NCBI RefSeq assembly: GCF_015831355.1
Contig: NZ_JADWYR010000001.1
Location: 496,001 to 560,000 of the forward strand
Origin: Panacibacter microcysteis
GTDB lineage: Bacteria; Bacteroidota; Bacteroidia; Chitinophagales; Chitinophagaceae
DNA: 64,000 nt
Direction of reading: 5' to 3'
Below the pieces are notes generated by a model, which was given only the letters and a program-made list of their open reading frames with translations, searched no databases and had not been told where the DNA came from. Position numbers and translations under genes: made by a program. Positions 53,091-60,941 of the stretch are shown piece by piece; position 1 is the stretch's first letter; every line of letters begins with the position of its first letter.

Positions 53091-54497
53091 CTATAACATA
53101 ATACCGCGCAGGAAGAGGTACGCCACGCTGAAGTAAATGATGAGCCCGGTTACATCCACCAGTGTGGCTACAAAAGGCGCAGAAGAAGTGGCAGGGTCTG
53201 CACCAAGTTTTTTAAGTATAATGGGCAGCATAGAACCGCTGAGTGTGCCCCATAACACCACACCGATCAATGTAATACCTACCGTAAAACCTATCAGCAG
53301 CCAGTGTGGCCCATAGAGATCTTCTATAATACCGTTTTGCATAAGTATGTGCCAGATAAAAATGCGCAGCAACCCTATTGCGCCAAGTATGCTCCCGAGC
53401 ATCAGGCCGCTTAGTACTTCTCTGCGCATCACCCGCCACCAATCTGCAAGCGTTACTTCGCCAACAGCCATAGCCTGTATAATAAGTGTGGAGGCCTGCG
53501 AACCGCTGTTGCCCCCGCTACTGATGATCAGCGGCACAAAAATCGAAAGCACTACAGCTTTTTCTATTTCGTCACTAAAAAAAGACATCGCTGTTGCAGT
53601 AAGCATTTCGCCAATAAAAAGTACAATCAGCCAGCCCACGCGTTTTTTGATCAGCTTGAAAAACGGGGTTTCAAGATAAGGTTCTTCCAATGCCTCTGTA
53701 CCACCCATTTTCTGCATGTCTTCGCTAAACTCTTCGTTGGCCACCCAAAGAATATCGTCTATGGTTACAATGCCCAGCAAAATATTGTTATCGTCTGTTA
53801 CAGGCAGTGCCACACGGTTATTCATTTTAAATACCTGGCTGGCATGTTCCTGGTCATCATTCACGTTTAGTGATACCACGCGTCCGTCGATGAGTTCACC
53901 AATTTCTTTATCCGGGGCAGAGATAATGATGTCTCTTAATTTAACATCATCTATCAGTTCTCCTTTTTCGTTAATGATATAAATCACATCAACAGTTTCA
54001 CTGCTCTTTGCCACTTTGCGTATTACGCCCAACGCATCATCTATGGTGTTATGCTCGTACACATACACATAATCAGGGGTCATCAAACGGCCAACACTGT
54101 CTTCAGGGTAGCCAAGCAGCGAAAGTGTAATTTTTCTTTCTTCGGGGTCCAGCAATTTAATAAGGTCACGGATCACTTCTTTCGGCAGTTCTTCGAGAAA
54201 GTCTGTACGGTCATCTGCCGGCAGTTCATTCAGTAATTCTGCTGTTTTAAACGGGGGCAGCTCTTTTACAATACGGCGCTGCTCGGTAATGTCCAGTATT
54301 TTAAATACACTCGCAGCACGGTGTATGGCCATGTTGGCTATTATCTGCGATTCATAATCAGGGTTTTCGTAAATGATGTCTGCCACATCGCTGATGTTCT
54401 GGTCGTTCAGAAAATCAGCAATGGCCAATTTGTCGCCACCTTGTATAAGTTGCTCAAATTGTTCCGCTAAAGGCAGTTCTTCCATTTCAAAACTCAT
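53091..54497 (-). CDS. mgtE: Magnesium transporter MgtE
   Basis: A 468-residue MgtE Mg2+ channel. The N-domain (about 10-130, with repeats such as LNELPADDRTDFLEELP) is followed by tandem CBS domains (about 135-255), the plug helix, and five membrane helices from about 287 on, including the pore motif SSGGNSGSQAS. A functional-looking C-terminus ends LFLRGIML. CBS and N domains sense cytosolic Mg2+. It stands alone and divergent from the SET gene. Confidence 0.94.
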   Translation of the reverse strand: MSFEMEELPLAEQFEQLIQGGDKLAIADFLNDQNISDVADIIYENPDYESQIIANMAIHRAASVFKILDITEQRRIVKELPPFKTAELLNELPADDRTDFLEELPKEVIRDLIKLLDPEERKITLSLLGYPEDSVGRLMTPDYVYVYEHNTIDDALGVIRKVAKSSETVDVIYIINEKGELIDDVKLRDIIISAPDKEIGELIDGRVVSLNVNDDQEHASQVFKMNNRVALPVTDDNNILLGIVTIDDILWVANEEFSEDMQKMGGTEALEEPYLETPFFKLIKKRVGWLIVLFIGEMLTATAMSFFSDEIEKAVVLSIFVPLIISSGGNSGSQASTLIIQAMAVGEVTLADWWRVMRREVLSGLMLGSILGAIGLLRIFIWHILMQNGIIEDLYGPHWLLIGFTVGITLIGVVLWGTLSGSMLPIILKKLGADPATSSAPFVATLVDVTGLIIYFSVAYLFLRGIML

Positions 54498-54812
54498 GCG
54501 TGCAAATTAGGGAATGATGAGGGAAAGATATTTCCTGTTATATTATTTTTTATGTACCCGGCGCCTGAATGCCTGTTGGGCTTTACTTGCGTCGCACTCT
54601 TCAACTGCAGTACAATGATGGGGCAAAGCGAAGACCGCAGCGAAGTCCTAACGCAGGCCTGAAAATGCCTGTATGCATTTTCAGCAGTGGCAGCCATCAA
54701 AATAATAATTACCCGTATTCTGCTTGCGAAAAAGCACCAATACCATATTTTGCAGCCTTGTATCCATAACATCATTCATTGCAGTTAGCAAAGCATTATC
54801 ATCATTCAAAAT
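54498..54812. other. Gene-free divergent region of about 315 bp
   Basis: BIR copy 25 is at 54552-54610. The rest lies between the divergent mgtE and SET starts. No promoter box, hairpin or gene is clear from about 54611 to 54812. Confidence 0.5.
54552..54610 (-). repeat. BIR dispersed repeat, copy 25 (GCGACGCAA core, GTTGAAG left arm)
   Basis: Minus reading: CTGCAGTTGAAGAGTGCGACGCAAG, 22-nt spacer TAAAGCCCAACAGGCATTCAGG, then CGCCGGGTACA. Confidence 0.9.
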
Positions 54813-55196
54813 ATGATCGCACCTCATTTAGTTATAGCGCCATCTGAAGACAGGGGCCGTGGTGTATTTACAACCAAAAGTATTCCTGCTGATACAGTGA
54901 TAGAAATATCACCGGTAATAGTACTAACCAGTAAAGAACGCAAAGACATAGAAAAAACAAAACTGTTCCACTACGTTTTTGAATGGGGTGATACGAGGCG
55001 CCAGGCATGTGTTGCCCTGGGTTATGTATCTATGTACAACCACTCTTACGATGCAAACTGTGCATACGAAATGGATTTTGACAACCTGATTGTAAGCATA
55101 CGCACAGTAAAAAAAATAAAGAAAGGAGAAGAATTATACATCAACTATAATGCAGACCCTACTGATCAAACCAAAGTATGGTTTGATACGCACTAA
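54813..55196 (+). CDS. SET domain-containing protein
   Basis: A 127-residue stand-alone SET domain. RGRGVFTTKSI (about 14-24), YVSMYNHSYDANC (71-83, with the conserved NHS at 76-78) and GEELYINYN (105-113) are the canonical motifs, with Tyr112 as a likely catalytic Tyr. There is no pre-SET or post-SET cysteine cluster. It probably methylates a protein lysine; bacterial examples are common but targets are mostly unknown. It is short for the fold yet contains all core motifs. Confidence 0.87.
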   Translation: MIAPHLVIAPSEDRGRGVFTTKSIPADTVIEISPVIVLTSKERKDIEKTKLFHYVFEWGDTRRQACVALGYVSMYNHSYDANCAYEMDFDNLIVSIRTVKKIKKGEELYINYNADPTDQTKVWFDTH

Positions 55197-55233
55197 AAAA
55201 ATCCCCGTCTTATTCTCAACGGGGCCGGATCAT
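55194..55233 (-). terminator. Terminator for the tolC-like gene (minus strand)
   Basis: CCCCGT-10 nt-ACGGGG with seven A residues before it, which read as a T run on the minus strand. It lies about 30 nt past the stop of the TolC-like gene. Confidence 0.65.
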
Positions 55234-55262
55234 CAACCATAAAAAACAACCAAAAAATTTAA

Positions 55263-56552
55263 CTACCAGTAATTGTACCCCAGTATTCTTGCCAGTTCAA
55301 CCTTTGCGAGGCACAACTGGTACTCGTACTGCAACCTGGTAAACTCGGCCCTTTGCCTGTTGGTACTGGCATTGGTAATTTCGAGATTGGTGCCTACCCC
55401 ATTCTGGTAACGGCTTGCAGCAAGATCTTCAGCAGCTTTTGCCTCTTCAATCTGGCCGGTGGTGTTTTTAATTCTTTCCATGTTACTGTTGATATCAGTA
55501 AGCGCCTGTTCTATATCTTTTTTGTAATTATTATCGAGCGTTAGTACAGCCAGTTCATTTTGCTTTACTACGGTTTGCGCCAGCTTTGTTTGCCTGCGTG
55601 TTTTTCCGCCATCGTAAATAGGTACTCTGAAAGTGGCCCCGGCAGCGTAATTAAATCGTACTTCGTTCACATTGGGTACATAACCGTTCTTAAAGCCTGC
55701 GTTTGCACCAAGACTTACAGAAGGTTTGTCGTTGGATCTTATTACCGCAAGTTCTGACTGCGCCTGCTGCACCTTATCTTTTGCCAATACATACTCGAGA
55801 TTATTGGCCTGGGCTTCGGTAAGTGCAGACAAAGCATCTTTTAACGGCACATCAAAATCGAACGAAGTGCCTGCAGATACTATGCTGCCGGTTGTATAAG
55901 ACAACAGGTTGAGTTGTTTTTGCAGGTTATTCTGCAGATCTACTTTCCTGTTTTCTTCGGCATCTATACTTGCCTGTACATTCAGCAAGTCTATTTTGAT
56001 GGCATCGCCGTTGCGCAGCTTGCTATCTATAATGCGCCTGTTTTCATTTAAGAATGCCAGCACACTGTCTTCTATCTGAATGGCCTTGTTGAAGTAAATA
56101 ATGTTGTAATAAATAATGGCTACCTGGTTGGCCAATTGTGCTTTTGAATAATCTACGCTGTGTTGCGCATATTTAAGATCGGTTTTGGCTTTTTCCACAT
56201 TGGCCTTTATTCTGCCGAAATCGAAAAGCATATAGTTTGCCCCTACATTGGCATTTACATTGTGTACCGGAGCAAACTGAAAATCTTTTACTTCACCATC
56301 TATGGGGAAAGGCAGTGTGATTTTTGGCTGCACAAAATTGTAGCTGGCCACACCTTCTACAACAGGGTTGTTGGTGGAAGCTATCTCGAGCCTTTCCTGT
56401 GCCGTACTTACCGTGTTTTCCGCTTCTTTTATTTTGGGAAAATAGGTGAAGGATTGTTTAATGAGCGTTTTAAGTTCTCCATTTGTGGTGGTTTGCGCAT
56501 TGGCTGCGAAAGCAGCCAATGCCAATGAACTTATCAATAGTATCTTTTTCAT
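55263..56552 (-). CDS. TolC family outer-membrane efflux protein
   Basis: A 429-residue TolC-type channel of the efflux set with the EmrB and EmrA genes upstream. It has a signal peptide (about 1-20, ending FAANAQ) and two OEP repeats of long helices alternating with strands. Ala/Asn/Gln-rich heptads, RRQTKLAQTVVKQNELAVL and GVGTNLEITNASTNRQRAEFTRLQYEYQ are typical. The protein traverses the outer membrane as a trimer. It is separated from the emrB gene by BIR copy 26. Confidence 0.9.
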   Translation of the reverse strand: MKKILLISSLALAAFAANAQTTTNGELKTLIKQSFTYFPKIKEAENTVSTAQERLEIASTNNPVVEGVASYNFVQPKITLPFPIDGEVKDFQFAPVHNVNANVGANYMLFDFGRIKANVEKAKTDLKYAQHSVDYSKAQLANQVAIIYYNIIYFNKAIQIEDSVLAFLNENRRIIDSKLRNGDAIKIDLLNVQASIDAEENRKVDLQNNLQKQLNLLSYTTGSIVSAGTSFDFDVPLKDALSALTEAQANNLEYVLAKDKVQQAQSELAVIRSNDKPSVSLGANAGFKNGYVPNVNEVRFNYAAGATFRVPIYDGGKTRRQTKLAQTVVKQNELAVLTLDNNYKKDIEQALTDINSNMERIKNTTGQIEEAKAAEDLAASRYQNGVGTNLEITNASTNRQRAEFTRLQYEYQLCLAKVELARILGYNYW

Positions 56553-56650
56553 TTTTGTGTTGCGTTATGCTTATTGTTGATCATTTTGTTCTTTTAACGT
56601 CTTCGCACTTACTGCGCCATGCCTGTACACACTACAATGTTGCAAACCGT

Positions 56651-56734
56651 GGTGCGGACAGCTGAACAATGCCCTGAACGCACAAGTGAGTGACACAACC
56701 GGCGATGCCATGAAAAGCTGTTGCCGGCTACATT
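56651..56734 (+). repeat. BIR dispersed repeat, copy 26 (GTGACACAA core)
   Basis: Partial extended arm GGTGCGGACAGCTGAACAATGCC, then GAACGCACAAGTGAGTGACACAAC, 22-nt spacer CGGCGATGCCATGAAAAGCTGT, and TGCCGGCTACA. It sits inside the efflux gene set; the right box ends about 7 nt from the EmrB-like stop. Confidence 0.92.
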
Positions 56735-56740
56735 ACTTTC

Positions 56741-58321
56741 CTAATGCGCTTCTGACAATGCCATTTTTGCAGCAGCTTCTTCCTGCGGTGTTTTCTTTTT
56801 GGCTTTGAGGAAAACAACCAGTGGTATTACCGCTATAAAAAATATGGCGATGAGCCGGAATGTATCCAGGTAAGCAAGGTAATATGCCTGCCTGTCTACC
56901 GCGGCACTCATGGCTGCATAAGCTTTTGTGGTAGCTGTTGCCACATCGCCGGTTTTGGCAGCAAGCCCTTGTGCCATACTGTTGATGCGCTCCTGGAACA
57001 ACGGGTTAGTTGGTGTAAGATTCGACACAATGTCTGACCGGTGCTGCGCATAGTTTTGCGCCACGTAATTATTGGCCATGGCAATACCGAAAGCACCACC
57101 TAACTGCCTGATCATATTATTCAATGCAATACCCGATGCATAATCTTTTGGCTGCAACCCGGCAACCGCCTGGTTGATCAGCGGCAGCTGCACCATGGAT
57201 ATACCAAATGCACGCATAGCCAGCGGTATGAAAAAATCTGCTTTGCCAACATCGGGACTAACCTGCGCGCTGGTCCATGCATAAGCTGCAAACAAGGAGA
57301 AACCGACCACCACGAACGGTATGGCGGAAACGCCCTTTGACATTGTTTTACCAATAATGGGCATCATGACAACGGCGATTAGTGTGGGAGCGAGTAAAGA
57401 CAATCCCGTTTCGTATGCAGAGAAGCCTAGTACACGCTGCGCCAGTACGGGGTATACAAACACTGATGTAAACAACCCAAACCCGATAACGAAAGTGAAA
57501 ATGGTGGTGAATGCGAGGTTCCTGTTGTTTAACACCCTTAAGTTTACCGCTGGCTTTTCTATACTAAGCTCGTAATAAATAAAACCGGCCAAACCAATGA
57601 ATGCAATGACGGAACATATGCGTATGGCATTGCTGGCAAACCAGTCTTCAGACTCGCCGCGCTCCAGCACGAACTGCAGGCAACCAATACCCGCCATGAG
57701 CAGCGCAATACCAATATAGTCGATGCTTATAGCGCTTTTCTGTTTGCCTTCGCCGGGTTTCTTTTCTATAAATGTGTAAGAGAGCAATGTTGCGATAATA
57801 CCAATGGGTATGTTGATCATAAAGATCAGCGGCCAGCTAAAATGTTCGATGATGTAACCACCCAACGTGGGCCCCAGTGTAGGACCTAACACAAGACCCA
57901 TACCGAACAACCCTGACGCAAACGGCCTGTCTTTTTCTTCAAATGCATCGAACAGGATAGCCTGGGATGTTGATAATAATGCACCCCCACCAACACCCTG
58001 GAAAAAACGCCATACAATGATCTCTACCAGCCCTGTTGATTCTGCGCACATATAAGACGCCAGGGTGAAGATGATCATGGAGACAATGTAGTAATTCTTT
58101 CTGCCGAAGTACTCTGCCAGGAAGCCTGTGAGGGGAATGATGATGACGTTGGCAATGGCATAAGAGGTAATAACCCAGCTGATGTCTTCTATGCTTACGC
58201 CCAGGCTGCCACTCATATCTGTTAATGCCACGTTTACAATGGAGGTATCAATGAGCTCCATAACGGCGGCAGAAACAGTTGTAATAACGATAATAAATTT
58301 TGCTATTCCTTTTGCGGCCAT
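56741..58321 (-). CDS. DHA2 family MFS drug exporter (EmrB-like)
   Basis: A 526-residue transporter with 14 predicted helices of the DHA2 (EmrB/QacA) type. The N-terminal motif MELIDTSIVNVALTDMSGSLG (motif D1, split here) is diagnostic, as are GRKNYYIVSM, GVGGGALLSTSQAILFDAF (motif C region) and GLVLGPTLGPTLGGYI. It works with the EmrA-like adaptor 7 nt upstream and a TolC-like protein to pump substrates across both membranes. Confidence 0.92.
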   Translation of the reverse strand: MAAKGIAKFIIVITTVSAAVMELIDTSIVNVALTDMSGSLGVSIEDISWVITSYAIANVIIIPLTGFLAEYFGRKNYYIVSMIIFTLASYMCAESTGLVEIIVWRFFQGVGGGALLSTSQAILFDAFEEKDRPFASGLFGMGLVLGPTLGPTLGGYIIEHFSWPLIFMINIPIGIIATLLSYTFIEKKPGEGKQKSAISIDYIGIALLMAGIGCLQFVLERGESEDWFASNAIRICSVIAFIGLAGFIYYELSIEKPAVNLRVLNNRNLAFTTIFTFVIGFGLFTSVFVYPVLAQRVLGFSAYETGLSLLAPTLIAVVMMPIIGKTMSKGVSAIPFVVVGFSLFAAYAWTSAQVSPDVGKADFFIPLAMRAFGISMVQLPLINQAVAGLQPKDYASGIALNNMIRQLGGAFGIAMANNYVAQNYAQHRSDIVSNLTPTNPLFQERINSMAQGLAAKTGDVATATTKAYAAMSAAVDRQAYYLAYLDTFRLIAIFFIAVIPLVVFLKAKKKTPQEEAAAKMALSEAH

Positions 58322-58328
58322 GATCTTA

Positions 58329-59378
58329 TTAATTTGTAGCTATGGAAATCTCTGCACTTAAACCGGCCCTGAGTATGTCTTTGTGTTTATTAAGATCATC
58401 AATAGAAATTTTTACAGGAACGCGCTGGGTAACTTTAACAAAATTGCCGCTTGCATTATCCGGCGGAATGAGTGAGAATTTTGCACCCGTTGCATCGCTC
58501 AGGCTTTCTATTTTACCGGAAAGTTTCATATCCGGGTATGCGTCCAGTTCAATCTCAACGGGCATTCCGGGATGAAATTTTTTGATCTGCGTTTCTTTGA
58601 AGTTGGCAACGATCCAGTATGTACTGTCGTTTACAATAGAGAACAAAGGTGTACCCGCCTGTACATACTGACCGGCAGTAATATTTTTCTTGCCTAATTT
58701 ACCGGGCTGCGGTGCATAGATCTTTGAATAAGATATCTTCAGCTTTTGCTGCTCTATGGCTGCCTGCTTTATTTCCAGGGCGGCTTGTGCTTTTTGTATA
58801 GATGCCCGCAATACAGATAACCTGCTGTCTGCAGTTGTAAGATTACTGTTGCTGTTGCTTACTTCCTGTATGGCTACCTCCATTGCATAGCGGCTGTCGT
58901 CTAATTGTTTTTTTGTGATTGCCTGGTCTGCAAAAAGTTTTTGGTTACGCTCGTAGTTTTCTTTTGCCTGTTGCAGCTTTACTTCATTTAAAGAAATATC
59001 GCCCCTGTTGCCTTTTAACGAAACGGATGCGTTGTTGAGTGAGGCTTTTGCATTGAGTATGTCTGCTTCAGCTGCTTTATAATCAGCTTCCATCTGCAGC
59101 AGTTGCACCTGCAGTTCATCATCGTCAATTGTTGCAACCAGTTGTCCCGAACTTACAGAGTCGTAATCCTGCACAACGATATCTTTTACATAACCGGATA
59201 CACGCGGCAATACGGCAGCTATCTGTGTTTCTACCTGTGCGTTATCTGTTGTTTCGTGAGCAAGCGCGTAGGAGATTTTGGTATAGCCTATTATACCACC
59301 TGCTATTAATACGGCTGAGAGAATAATGATTCTTAAAGGAGATCTTTTTTTCTTTGGTTGTAATTCCTGCTGTTCCAT
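58329..59378 (-). CDS. HlyD/EmrA family membrane fusion protein
   Basis: A 349-residue periplasmic adaptor. N-terminal helix at about 15-33, biotinyl-lipoyl domain start at VQTQIAAVLPRVSGYVKDI (about 45), a long helical hairpin at about 95-205, then the second lipoyl half (SKIYAPQPGKLGKKNITAGQYV) and a beta-barrel with DSTYWIVANFKETQIKKF. It links the MFS pump and the TolC channel. It follows the TetR gene by 28 nt on the same strand. Confidence 0.92.
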   Translation of the reverse strand: MEQQELQPKKKRSPLRIIILSAVLIAGGIIGYTKISYALAHETTDNAQVETQIAAVLPRVSGYVKDIVVQDYDSVSSGQLVATIDDDELQVQLLQMEADYKAAEADILNAKASLNNASVSLKGNRGDISLNEVKLQQAKENYERNQKLFADQAITKKQLDDSRYAMEVAIQEVSNSNSNLTTADSRLSVLRASIQKAQAALEIKQAAIEQQKLKISYSKIYAPQPGKLGKKNITAGQYVQAGTPLFSIVNDSTYWIVANFKETQIKKFHPGMPVEIELDAYPDMKLSGKIESLSDATGAKFSLIPPDNASGNFVKVTQRVPVKISIDDLNKHKDILRAGLSAEISIATN

Positions 59379-59406
59379 AACGTTTGTTATTCTGAATGTT
59401 ATATTG

Positions 59407-60024
59407 TTAGTTTTTTAGTAAGTGTGAGCGTAGCAGATCCTGCAGATGATCTATCAATCTCTTCTTGAATTTCGGATCTTCGTAAGGCACATAATCGGGG
59501 TCTTTATCAATAAGCTTGTTGCACATTTTTCTTGACAGTAATACCTGGTTAAATGTGCCGAATACAGATGCCATTACCAGTGGTGCATCTACTTTTCTGA
59601 ATACACCTTTTTTAATGCCGCTTTCTATAATGCCCCTGACGGCGATAGAATTGGGTGAAATAATATCAATGATCGTATTCTGCAGACCTTCGCGCTGGTG
59701 CAGCATCAGCTCCTGGTGAATAACGCGATGAAACAACCTGTTGTGAAAGATCTTGTTTACATATACGTCCACCACTTTCTCCAGCTTTTGTATTTCAGAA
59801 AGCGTACTGTCTTTTACCAGTTCCTCTATAATACCTTTTGTGTAAGCCGACTTATAAGCTACCATGGCTTCGAATAATTTTTCTTTCGATCCGAAGTAAT
59901 AGTTTACCATGGCCACATTTACTTCTGCTTTGGCTGCAAGCTCACGTATAGATGTGCCTTCGAACCCTTTTTCTGCGAAAAGCTCTACGGCTGTGTTGAT
60001 GATATGCTCTTTTTTATCGTTCAT
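59407..60024 (-). CDS. TetR/AcrR family transcriptional regulator
   Basis: A 205-residue TetR-type repressor heading the efflux operon. The N-terminal helix-turn-helix (about 5-50) reads IINTAVELFAEKGFEGTSIRELAAKA...NVAMVNYYFGSKEKLF. The C-terminal ligand-binding domain is helical, without a family assignment. ATG 60024 starts MNDKKEHII; the longer frame to 60057 would read through the operators. Two tandem palindromes lie 25-60 nt upstream and are good candidates for its own binding sites. Confidence 0.9.
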   Translation of the reverse strand: MNDKKEHIINTAVELFAEKGFEGTSIRELAAKAEVNVAMVNYYFGSKEKLFEAMVAYKSAYTKGIIEELVKDSTLSEIQKLEKVVDVYVNKIFHNRLFHRVIHQELMLHQREGLQNTIIDIISPNSIAVRGIIESGIKKGVFRKVDAPLVMASVFGTFNQVLLSRKMCNKLIDKDPDYVPYEDPKFKKRLIDHLQDLLRSHLLKN

Positions 60025-60044
60025 TGATGTTGCAATTACAAACA

Positions 60045-60052
60045 CAAAATTA
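60045..60052 (-). promoter_or_regulatory. Candidate -7 box (TAATTTTG) of the TetR-efflux operon
   Basis: CAAAATTA on the plus strand, 20 nt before the tetR start and overlapping the edge of the first operator. Confidence 0.5.
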
Positions 60053-60082
60053 AACAAATGTTTAAATTAAACAAACGTTTAA
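60050..60082. promoter_or_regulatory. Two tandem 16-bp palindromic operators
   Basis: TTAAACAAATGTTTAA (60050-60065) and TTAAACAAACGTTTAA (60067-60082) share arms TTAAAC/GTTTAA and are 17 bp apart centre to centre. Position over the promoter predicts autorepression by the TetR protein. Confidence 0.72.
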
Positions 60083-60119
60083 TTAACGGGGTGCATATTT
60101 TTTACTTTTCTGTGAGATT

Positions 60120-60206
60120 TTGGTAGCCGGCATTTGGTTTTCATGGCAGCGGCTGTTGTGTCACTCACTTCAGGGTTCTGTTTTTATGGCGGCTGCAGCG
60201 TTTCGC
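60120..60206 (-). repeat. BIR dispersed repeat, copy 27 (GTGACACAA core, extended form)
   Basis: Minus reading: ACGCTGCAGCCGCCATAAAAACAGAACCC arm, TGAAGTGAGTGACACAAC, 22-nt spacer AGCCGCTGCCATGAAAACCAAA, then TGCCGGCTACC. Confidence 0.9.
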
Positions 60207-60355
60207 TTATGCCAAAAGGTTAGCGGGCACTGTCAACTGTGAAGGAGCACCCGGCAGGTTTGTCATAAAACACAGTGTACGCTACGCAGCACAGTATAAC
60301 AGTGTTGGAAGAAGACAGGCGCTGACCGTACCAGGAGCTGCTGCATAAAGCTTTT

Positions 60356-60413
60356 GCTGTACAAGTGTGCGACGCAACAATAGCCCGATGCATGTACACC
60401 TGCCGGGTACATG
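60356..60413 (+). repeat. BIR dispersed repeat, copy 28 (GCGACGCAA core)
   Basis: GCTGTACAAGTGTGCGACGCAAC, 22-nt spacer AATAGCCCGATGCATGTACACC, then TGCCGGGTACA. Confidence 0.92.
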
Positions 60414-60414
60414 C

Positions 60415-60444
60415 ACAAAAAAAGCAGGCTTTAAGCCTGCTTTT
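60415..60444 (-). terminator. Terminator for trxA
   Basis: AAAAGCAGGCTT-T-AAGCCTGCTTTT is a 12-bp stem. On the minus strand it is followed by a T run, 20 nt past the trxA stop. Confidence 0.9.
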
Positions 60445-60464
60445 CAAACATTGTACGTACACTA

Positions 60465-60782
60465 TTATAAATGTGCCTGTATCTTCTTTTCGAGCATTGA
60501 TTTTGGCACAGCGCCAATTTGCTTGTCAACCACTTTGCCACCTTTTATAAAAAGAATAGCTGGTATGGAAGTGATACCGTAATTAACACTGACAGAAGGA
60601 TTATGGTCAACATTTAGTTTGCCAATATTTACCTTACCGCTGTATTCTTTGGAAAGTTCTTCAATTACGGGACCAATTGCACGGCACGGACCACACCACT
60701 CAGCCCAAAAATCAATCACCGTCAATTTATCGCTATCCAGCACATCTGTCTGGAAGTTTGCATCTGTAAATTCTAAAGCCAT
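60465..60782 (-). CDS. trxA: Thioredoxin
   Basis: A 105-residue thioredoxin reducing protein disulfides. The active site WCGPC has Cys30 and Cys33, and the cis-Pro loop is at about 71 (GITSIPAILF). Length is standard and no signal peptide is present, so it acts in the cytoplasm. A TAAATTTG promoter box lies 38 nt upstream and a clear terminator follows, so it is monocistronic. Confidence 0.94.
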   Translation of the reverse strand: MALEFTDANFQTDVLDSDKLTVIDFWAEWCGPCRAIGPVIEELSKEYSGKVNIGKLNVDHNPSVSVNYGITSIPAILFIKGGKVVDKQIGAVPKSMLEKKIQAHL

Positions 60783-60820
60783 GGTATTTTTGTTTTATGT
60801 TATGAATGATACCTCTGGAA

Positions 60821-60828
60821 CAAATTTA
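60821..60828 (-). promoter_or_regulatory. Candidate -7 box (TAAATTTG) for trxA
   Basis: CAAATTTA on the plus strand, 38 nt before the start. Confidence 0.48.
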
Positions 60829-60941
60829 AAACCAATTTTAAACAAGTTGTGCTTTTGTCAGATTGGTATTTGCTATGAGGTAATAGTTTGAAATTATTGA
60901 CGAACCAGTACAACAAAACTGACAACGGGTCATCAAACATT

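Larger units (their letters stand above)
60025..60464. other. Gene-free stretch of 440 bp between tetR and trxA
   Basis: It contains the tetR promoter and twin operators (60045-60082), BIR copies 27 (60120-60206) and 28 (60356-60413) and the trxA terminator (60415-60444). Bases 60207-60355 show nothing I can name. Confidence 0.65.

Noticed and set aside
545-60413. CRISPR array or integron attC interpretation of the repeated boxes
   Set aside because: Copies are kilobases apart, occur in both orientations, and lie between ordinary chromosomal genes; there are no regular repeat-spacer units, no cas genes, no integrase and no cassette organisation.
1505-60413. Stem between the left (GTAC) and right (GTAC) boxes of the BIR repeat
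   Set aside because: GTAC is self-complementary and only 4-5 bp can pair; many copies have CTAC or CCC in the right box without a matching change in the left box, so pairing is not supported.
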